Assembly: GCF_944327175.1 (NCBI RefSeq)
Contig: NZ_CALVGT010000002.1
Coordinates: 24,352-88,351, forward strand
DNA: 64,000 bases
Source: an uncultured Lactobacillus sp.
GTDB taxonomy: Bacteria > Bacillota > Bacilli > Lactobacillales > Lactobacillaceae
Direction of reading: 5' to 3'
Shown: positions 16,532 through 22,241 of the stretch, piece after piece
How positions within the stretch are numbered: the first letter of the stretch is position 1
Layout of the letters: every line of letters begins with the position of its first letter
The notes under the pieces: model-generated
The model's database searches: none
Told to the model about the DNA's origin: nothing
The model's input: only the letters and a program-made list of their open reading frames with translations
Made by a program: the position numbers and the translations under genes

Positions 16532-17662
16532 TTGTTTAAAAAGGGAAGAAAAATCATCACAGCTCTGCTGGTCGCGGCAGTATGTGCCGCTATCTGCGCT
16601 TCAGCCTGGCCGGAAGAAACGGCCCCTGATCTGGTAACGGCGGCCGATATGCATGTTTTTGTCGAGAAGCTTTTTAAGAAGAAGCATGTGACCGGCAGCG
16701 TGGCTATAGTGCAAAAAGGGCATGTCCAGGTCGTCAACTATGGCTTAGCTAATGCTAAGCGGAAGGTCAAGAATGGGGCCAGCCAGGTTGTCTACCCGGC
16801 CGCTTCCATGCAAAAGGAAGTTACCGGGGCCATGATCATGCAGCTGATGGAAGAAAAGAAGGGGAGCTCAAGTGCTTTTAGTCAAAACACGAAGATCTCC
16901 CGCTGGTACCCGGCCTTGCGGAATGCCAAGAAAATCAGCGTGGGCAACTTGCTTTCTCACACGTCTGGCTTGCAGATTCCAGAAGTAGAAGTTGACCGCC
17001 ACATCAACTATAGTGAAGACCAGGCAGTAAACTGGATTGTGAACCGGGCCAACCAATTGCCGCAGGACAAGGTGGGGAGCTACCACTACAGCGACGTCAA
17101 CTATGTTTTGCTGGCAGGCATCATCAAGAAGGTGAGCCATAAGTCATATGCCTGGAATTTTAAGAAGCGGGTGGTCCAGCGGCTGGGCCTCAAGTCAACT
17201 TATGTAAGCAGCCAGCTGCCTAAGAATAAGATGCTGGCCGTATCTTACACCTATAAGCATGGCAAGAACTACCAGCAGGCGGCAACTTTGGAAAAGACAC
17301 GGTTGTCTCAGCTGGTTGGGGCCGGGAACATGTTGACGACAGCCAGCGACTACTATCTTATCCAAGAAGCTTTGGGAACAGGGCAGTTCCTGTCGCCGAG
17401 CGCCTTTCACAAGCTGACCCACCTCAAGAGCAAGATCAATCAATATAGCGGCGGGGTTTACCTCAAGAAGGGGGAAAAGGTCAAGCTGGCCTACGGGGCA
17501 ATTGGCGGCGCTCACTATGCTGCTTACTTCCAGCTGACGGCTGACAACAAGAACGGGATTATCCTGCTTCTCAACCAGCGTAGCTTTGGCGAAAACAAGG
17601 TTAAGGACGTTGGCTATCAGATCTTGAAAGAGATCATGTTTGATACTTTCTCTAAGATCTAA
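16532..17662 (+). CDS. Second secreted serine hydrolase (tandem paralogue)
   Basis: About 376 residues from TTG 16532, chosen because GGGAGG lies 11 bp upstream; the ATG at 16505 has no site and falls at the likely transcription start. A hydrophobic leader (ITALLVAAVCAAICASA) suggests export. Motifs parallel the upstream gene: SxxK at S92-M-Q-K95 (YPAASMQK), Y186-S-D188, and H328-Y-A in place of the third motif. The two proteins share long stretches such as KISRWYP and YAAYFQLTADNKNG-type endings, so they arose by duplication. The substrate is unknown. Confidence 0.8.
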   Translation: MFKKGRKIITALLVAAVCAAICASAWPEETAPDLVTAADMHVFVEKLFKKKHVTGSVAIVQKGHVQVVNYGLANAKRKVKNGASQVVYPAASMQKEVTGAMIMQLMEEKKGSSSAFSQNTKISRWYPALRNAKKISVGNLLSHTSGLQIPEVEVDRHINYSEDQAVNWIVNRANQLPQDKVGSYHYSDVNYVLLAGIIKKVSHKSYAWNFKKRVVQRLGLKSTYVSSQLPKNKMLAVSYTYKHGKNYQQAATLEKTRLSQLVGAGNMLTTASDYYLIQEALGTGQFLSPSAFHKLTHLKSKINQYSGGVYLKKGEKVKLAYGAIGGAHYAAYFQLTADNKNGIILLLNQRSFGENKVKDVGYQILKEIMFDTFSKI

Positions 17663-17695
17663 ACAAAGTAAAAATAGACAATAAAATTACAAGCT

Positions 17696-17727
17696 AAAAA
17701 GGCAGATCTCCGGATCTGCCTTTTTTG
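17696..17727. terminator. Bidirectional terminator
   Basis: A perfect stem (AAGGCAGATC, TCCG loop, GATCTGCCTT) with A and T flanks lies between the convergent serine hydrolase and glycosidase genes. The GGCAGATC/GATCTGCC stem recurs at 19250. Confidence 0.92.
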
Positions 17728-17776
17728 TCGTTAAATTGCTGGTTAATTCTGAAATGTTACAGAGCTTTTTAAAAGC

Positions 17777-18724
17777 TTAAAGAGAATAATCGTCCTGCAA
17801 AGTTTGGACCCGGACCAGGGCGTCTTTGATCCGCTCTTTTGGCAATTCGCCGCTTTCTAGAGCTGCTTGCAGGATTGGCAACTTTTCCAAGCTGCCGCCT
17901 AAAAGGAGGTCGGCCCCGGCCTTTAAGGCTAAAAGCTCCGGGCAGCTGCTTTCTCGCGCTGCCGCCATGGCTAAGTCATCGGTGATGGTTACTCCGGAAT
18001 AATGAAGGTCCTGCTTGAGCAGACGGTAGATTTCCGGGGAGAGGGAAGCAGGGCCAGGGCTATAGCAGGCAACTTCCAAGTGAGCCACCATGATGGTCGG
18101 CACGCCGGCCGTGATCGCCGCTTTAAAGGGCAAAAGATCAAACTGGGCTTCCTTAAGGCTTCTAAGGTCTTTAGCCGGAGCCTGGTGGGTGTCGCCGGCA
18201 TCCCCGTAGCCAGGAAAATGCTTGGCGCAGCATGCAATCCCCAGCTGCCGGTAGAGCTTGATGAAGGCCGCGATCGCCGGCCCGGTTTCTTCGGCTCCTA
18301 CTTGCAGGGTCCGGCTGTAGATGAAGCTGGCCGGATCAAGCGAAAGATCAGCCACCGGAGCAAAGTTCAAATTGATGCCTAAATCTTTTAATTCCAGGGT
18401 CGTCTTTTTACTTTCGCTTAAGAAATAGTCGGCTCCCTTTTGCAAAAGTTCAGCCTGGCTGGGGTAAGACCGGTTTGGATAAAGGGTGGACAAGCGGCTG
18501 ACTAAACCGCCTTCTTGGTCAATGGCGAGCAGCAAACCTGGCCGGACATGCCGGTAAATCGCCAGCCGCTCTTTAACAGCCTTTTCGCTTAGGCCTGCCA
18601 GGTCTTTGGCAAAGAGGAGGAGGCCGGCTGGCTGGTACTGCTCCAAAAGGCGGAGGTTTTCAGTAAAATCGCCAGTGCTGTCGATTAGGAAAAGGCTGGC
18701 CAGTTTTTGACTAAGTGAAGACAT
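17777..18724 (-). CDS. Family 3 glycoside hydrolase, NagZ-like
   Basis: A 315-residue single-domain GH3 enzyme, expected to be a beta-N-acetylhexosaminidase. AIDQEGGLVSRL (67-78), the histidine/aspartate loop KHFPGYGDAGDTH (168-180) and the nucleophile region TDDLAM (Asp249) are all present. It has no signal peptide, so it probably trims muropeptides inside the cell, as in wall recycling. The ATG at 18722-18724 has a weak AGGTG site. It is a single gene beside the wall-active serine hydrolases. Confidence 0.85.
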   Translation of the reverse strand: MSSLSQKLASLFLIDSTGDFTENLRLLEQYQPAGLLLFAKDLAGLSEKAVKERLAIYRHVRPGLLLAIDQEGGLVSRLSTLYPNRSYPSQAELLQKGADYFLSESKKTTLELKDLGINLNFAPVADLSLDPASFIYSRTLQVGAEETGPAIAAFIKLYRQLGIACCAKHFPGYGDAGDTHQAPAKDLRSLKEAQFDLLPFKAAITAGVPTIMVAHLEVACYSPGPASLSPEIYRLLKQDLHYSGVTITDDLAMAAARESSCPELLALKAGADLLLGGSLEKLPILQAALESGELPKERIKDALVRVQTLQDDYSL

Positions 18725-18842
18725 GATGCACCTGCTTTCTAAAGTTAAAACAAAATGGATATTTTGTGAATTTTACCAAGTCTCTATAAATGATATTATT
18801 GGCTCTTTTTTACCCGCAAGCAAGGCAAAAGGGTTAAAAATA

Positions 18843-18878
18843 TGCAAGAAAGCCCTGGCGGTTGCCAGGGCTTCTTGC
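18843..18878. terminator. Hairpin in the glycosidase upstream region
   Basis: A strong stem (AAGCCCTGGC, GGTT loop, GCCAGGGCTT with short extensions) lies between the glycosidase and the 38-residue ORF. It has only short T-rich tails. It probably ends the minus-strand small ORF transcript. Confidence 0.5.
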
Positions 18879-19005
18879 CATCGAGATAGAGATTTGCGTG
18901 TTGTGAAAAAATAAGAAATTTAATGTAATGCAATGCTGGTTAAAGCGGTAGACTAGCAATTAGATAGAATTCAAATTCAAGGGAAAAGGGAAGTGTCACG
19001 AATTC

Positions 19006-19122
19006 TTAATTATGCCGCTGGTGGGCAGGAACTACTGACAATTTGCGGCGGGACCATCTGTAGCGGGTAAAGGCAAACATGGCCAATGAAATCGGGAGTA
19101 ATTCGGTAAACAGTTTCAGCAT
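19006..19122 (-). CDS. 38-residue membrane peptide, unknown
   Basis: A short open frame, MLKLFTELLPISLAMFAF followed by the basic segment TRYRWSRRKL and a polar tail ending in HN. The ATG has a near-perfect AAAGGAGG site 9 bp upstream, much stronger than chance. One membrane helix with a cationic C-terminal side is the only visible feature. The shape recalls small type I toxins or regulatory membrane peptides, but no family is recognised and no antitoxin RNA is shown. It lies alone in an otherwise empty spacer. Confidence 0.5.
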   Translation of the reverse strand: MLKLFTELLPISLAMFAFTRYRWSRRKLSVVPAHQRHN

Positions 19123-19248
19123 AGTTTTTGCCTCCTTTGCTTAGTAGCAAGTTTTTCTGAACTTGTACTGTAAGGATAGCTGGCAAGCGTGGTCATTTGA
19201 TGAACAGCTTGCTAAAAAAAGCTGTGGAAAAGCTAAAGAAAAGTTAAA

Positions 19249-19286
19249 CGGCAGATCTTTGTTGATCTGCCGCTTTGTTTTTGTCT
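19249..19286. terminator. Terminator downstream of the first SLAP gene
   Basis: A 9 bp perfect stem (CGGCAGATC, TTTGTT loop, GATCTGCCG) with an adjacent T-rich stretch. It lies just past the stop codon of the minus-strand SLAP gene and repeats the stem sequence of the terminator at 17696. Confidence 0.75.
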
Positions 19287-19300
19287 TGATAAGCTTGACT

Positions 19301-20488
19301 TTACCGGAAGCTGGACTTAGTCACGTATTGGCCGACACCAACGATGTAGTACTTCTTACCTTTGATTGATACGGCACCGCCATAGGTCTGCTTTTGGCTG
19401 TATTTCTTCAAGACATACTTCTTGTAGCGAACCGCCTTGCCATGTGATTTCTTGTAGATATAGGCATTCTTTTTCAAGGTCCGGCTTGTCCCATCAACGT
19501 TGGAAGCAGAGATGAAGGAGTTGTAGCCGGTTTGGTAGTACTTCTTATTCTTAATAGTCGTCCGGCCAAAAGTCAGGATCTTCTTACCTTCAGCGACAGA
19601 AGAAGTGGTCTTCTTCAAGTTCTTGCTGTAAACGGCAGAGCTGTGCATGACCTTAATGTAGCGGCCGTCAGCGCTCAAGGCGCTGATGTACTGGTCAGTG
19701 CCCAGCTTGTAGTACTTTTCCCCGCCTAAGATGGCATAGGCGTAGGCGTAGACCTTCTTGCCCTTCTTATAGCTAGTCCTGGTCTTTTCCAGGCTCTGGG
19801 TGTAAACGGTGGCCGCGTTTTTCAAAGTGATGTAGCGGCCATCAATGTCGGAAGACTGAACATACTTGCCGGAAGCCTTGGAGATCTTGTAGTATTTGAC
19901 GTTTCCCCGGGTCAAAGTGCCGTAAGTGGTGACGGTCTTGCCAGCCTTGAGGGCCTTGCCCTTGGTCTTATTGCCGTTTCTGTCGTAAACGGCGGCGGTC
20001 CGCTTGACGACTTTCTTAACCGTAGCGGAAGTCTCAGTAACTGTCTCATAGGCTGAAGCCGGCAGGTCGCCAAAGGTGATGTTGCAGTATGATTGATCAC
20101 CATTGATGTTAATATCCGCGTTTTGTAGGCCGTTCTTGTAGGCAGATCCATCAAAGGTTAACGTCTTCTTGTCACTGATTGCTACTTCATCATTTACTTG
20201 GACATAGTTCAAGCCCGCGTCATCAATGTCATCTACATCAATCGAGATGGACGAAATTTTATGTTTCTTGATCGTTACCGTGGCTGATGGAAAAAAGTTA
20301 AAAGGAATATCAATATTGTTGCCTAGATTCTCTACGGTGACCATTACCGTGTAGCTGCCGTCCTTGTATTCCTTGCTGGTCTTGGCCTTAGTCGCAGCTG
20401 CCTGGATGGGAGCTGCCTGAGGAATTACGGACAAGCTGGCCGTTGCCAGTGACAGGGCGGTTACGATGGATTTGCTTAACTTTTTCAT
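19301..20488 (-). CDS. SLAP-domain surface protein with signal peptide
   Basis: A 395-residue exported protein. The start is the ATG at 20486-20488 (MKKLSKSIVTALSLATASLS), because AGGAGG lies 12 bp upstream, although the frame extends further. After the signal peptide (about 1-32) comes a domain of about 110 residues, then repeated basic SLAP-type units such as GEKYYKLG, GRYITLKN and KKYYIVGVGQYV that bind wall polymers. In lactobacilli SLAP domains attach proteins non-covalently to the surface. A promoter lies at 20544-20572. The next gene upstream is a paralogue. Confidence 0.88.
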   Translation of the reverse strand: MKKLSKSIVTALSLATASLSVIPQAAPIQAAATKAKTSKEYKDGSYTVMVTVENLGNNIDIPFNFFPSATVTIKKHKISSISIDVDDIDDAGLNYVQVNDEVAISDKKTLTFDGSAYKNGLQNADININGDQSYCNITFGDLPASAYETVTETSATVKKVVKRTAAVYDRNGNKTKGKALKAGKTVTTYGTLTRGNVKYYKISKASGKYVQSSDIDGRYITLKNAATVYTQSLEKTRTSYKKGKKVYAYAYAILGGEKYYKLGTDQYISALSADGRYIKVMHSSAVYSKNLKKTTSSVAEGKKILTFGRTTIKNKKYYQTGYNSFISASNVDGTSRTLKKNAYIYKKSHGKAVRYKKYVLKKYSQKQTYGGAVSIKGKKYYIVGVGQYVTKSSFR

Positions 20489-20543
20489 TCTTGAATTTTG
20501 CCTCCTGGGACTAGTCAAAGTTTCTTTTTTGAGATTTTATTTT

Positions 20544-20572
20544 ATTATCGCCCGATTTAATTTAAAAAACAA
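20544..20572 (-). promoter_or_regulatory. Promoter of the intact SLAP gene
   Basis: On the minus strand TTGTTT (20567-20572), 17 bp, GATAAT (20544-20549). The same layout recurs at 21732-21760. The -35 lies directly against the T run of the upstream gene's terminator. Confidence 0.75.
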
Positions 20573-20605
20573 TCAAAAAAGATTCTGCCCAAGCAGAATC
20601 TTTCC
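20573..20605 (-). terminator. Terminator of the second SLAP gene
   Basis: An 8-9 bp stem (GATTCTGC with GCAGAATC) followed on the minus strand by six T residues. It ends the 20622-21725 transcript and abuts the next promoter. Confidence 0.85.
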
Positions 20606-20621
20606 TGGTTTATCCTCAGTT

Positions 20622-21725
20622 TTAGCGGAAGTTAGACTTAACCACGTATTGGCCAACTGAGATGATGTAGTACTTCTTGCCCTTGATTGATACAGCGCTA
20701 CCGTAAGTCTTGCGGTGACTGTTCTTCTTCAAGACGTACTTCTTGTAGCGGACCGCCTTGCCCTTGGACTTCTTGTAGATGTAGGCATTCTTCTTCAAAG
20801 TCCGGGTCGTCCCATCAACGTTGGAAGCAACGATGAACTTATTTTGGCCAACTTGGTAGTACTTCTTCTTGTTGCTCAAAGTGGTCCGGCCGAAGGTCAA
20901 GACCTTCTTGCCTTCGCTGTATGATGAGCCGGTCTTCTTCAAGTCCTTGCTGTAAACAACCGCGCCGTGCTTGACAGTGATGTAACGGCCCTTAGCGTTC
21001 AAGGCCTTGATGTACTTGTTAGTGCCGAGCTTATAGTACTTTTCCCCGCCCAAGATAGCGTAGGCATAAGCATAAACCTTCTTGCCCTTCTTGTAGCTAG
21101 TCTTGGTCTTCTTCAAGTCCTGGGTGTAAACGGCAGCCGCGTTCTTCAAGGTGATGTAGCGGCCGTCAACGTTAGAAGCCTTGATGTACTTATTTCCAGT
21201 CTTGGAAACCTTGTAGTACTTAGTAGTGCCCCGGGTCAAGGTGCCGTAAGTAGTGACAGTCTTGCCGGCCTTGATTGACTTGTACTTGGTCTTGGCGCCG
21301 TCACGGTTGTAAATAGCTGAGTTCTTCTGCACCTTCTTCTTAACAACTGCTGAAGTTTCAGTGACAGTTACAAAGGCTGAACTTGGTAAAGTGCTGAAGA
21401 CAACGTCAGCACTGAACTTGCTGCCATTGACCGTGAAAGTGGCGGTCTTAGTGCTGGTTTGGTAAGCGCCGGCAGCAAAGGTGTAGGTTACGCTGCCATC
21501 TTTGCCGGTGCTGGTCTTAGCCTTGGAGCCGTTGATGGTCAAGTCACTGTAGACCGGGCTGTCCTTGGCCAGGGTGAAGGACACTGAAGAAATCTTCTTG
21601 CTCTTGATCGTGACCTTAGCAGCGGCTGCCGTCAAAAAGCTGGCTTCAGTTGAGTAAACCTGGCTGCCGCTGTCATAGAAGCTGGCGGCAACAGTGTAGC
21701 TGCCAGCTTTATATTCTTTGCACAC
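20622..21725 (-). pseudogene. SLAP-domain paralogue lacking start region and signal peptide
   Basis: The body resembles the neighbouring SLAP gene: an N-terminal domain, then repeats with GRYITLKNAA, KKVYAYAYAILGGEKYYKLG and KKYYIISVGQYVVKSNFR. The frame, however, begins abruptly at residues matching about position 40 of the intact paralogue (EYKAGSYTV against EYKDGSYTV). No ribosome site, ATG or signal peptide precedes it. The first possible start is GTG 21725 or later codons. The promoter is retained 7 bases upstream, so a deletion removed the leader and the export signal. Any product could not be exported by Sec. Confidence 0.75.
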
Positions 21726-21731
21726 TAGTTT

Positions 21732-21760
21732 ATTATTGCCCTTATTTTATTAAAAAACAA
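21732..21760 (-). promoter_or_regulatory. Retained promoter of the truncated SLAP gene
   Basis: On the minus strand TTGTTT (21755-21760), 17 bp, AATAAT (21732-21737). It matches the promoter of the intact paralogue in order, spacing and flanking GGGC. The expected transcript would begin at or within a few bases of GTG 21725. Confidence 0.65.
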
Positions 21761-21800
21761 TAGAGCGTTTACCAAAATCTTGGTAAATAGTGGCTATTCA

Positions 21801-21829
21801 TTGAGCGGGCGGGTAAATGGTGCTAAAAT
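21801..21829 (+). promoter_or_regulatory. Promoter of the zinc-ribbon-like gene
   Basis: TTGAGC (21801-21806), 17 bp, TAAAAT (21824-21829), about 70 bp before the start codon. Confidence 0.65.
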
Positions 21830-21906
21830 CAAATTAGAAAGTGAATATTAAGATAAGAATTCAGCGATTTGCTGTTTTACTTCTAAAAGGGTAAGGGGGC
21901 ATGGCA

Positions 21907-22185
21907 ATGACTAAGAGTCAAGCCAATAAGGCTTACCGGCGCGCCCGCCGCAGCCGGCTGCTGGTTTGTCCCAGCGGCAAGCGGGCCTTTAAGACAAAGT
22001 TCGATGCCGATCTGTTTCTTTATAAAGAAGAAGTGACCGTTCACCTTCGCGAAATCAACCATGAGCACTGGCGGCTAATGCCGATTCGGGCTTACCGGTG
22101 TCCTTATTGCAAGAATTATCATGTAACCTCAATGCCGCTGGAGCGCTATGAGCAGCTGCACGGCGAAGAACGGGAGCGGACCTGA
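21907..22185 (+). CDS. Small basic protein with zinc-ribbon-like motif
   Basis: About 92 residues. It starts at ATG 21907, which is 8 bp from the GGGGG site; ATG 21901 is also possible but too close. The N-terminus is rich in Arg and Lys (NKAYRRARRSR). A cysteine lies near residue 20 (LLVCPSGK), and YRCPYCKNYHVTS gives CxxC with a following histidine, a probable metal knuckle. It probably binds nucleic acid. A terminator overlaps its stop codon, and the family B polymerase gene follows on the same strand. The function is unknown. Confidence 0.65.
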   Translation: MTKSQANKAYRRARRSRLLVCPSGKRAFKTKFDADLFLYKEEVTVHLREINHEHWRLMPIRAYRCPYCKNYHVTSMPLERYEQLHGEERERT

Positions 22186-22199
22186 TGGCCCGCTTTTTT
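22175..22199 (+). terminator. Terminator overlapping the stop codon of the zinc-ribbon-like gene
   Basis: A stem AGCGGACC with GGCCCGCT (one mismatch) and a TGAT loop that contains the stop codon, followed by a T run. Confidence 0.7.
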
Positions 22200-22208
22200 C
22201 TTGCTTTT

Positions 22209-22217
22209 TGCTAAAAT
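22209..22217 (+). promoter_or_regulatory. Extended -10 promoter of the polymerase gene
   Basis: TGCTAAAAT is an extended -10 about 25 bp before the polymerase start codon. Together with the terminator just upstream it suggests a separate transcript. Confidence 0.55.
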
Positions 22218-22241
22218 GTAAGTAAACGACTGGAGGAAAAA

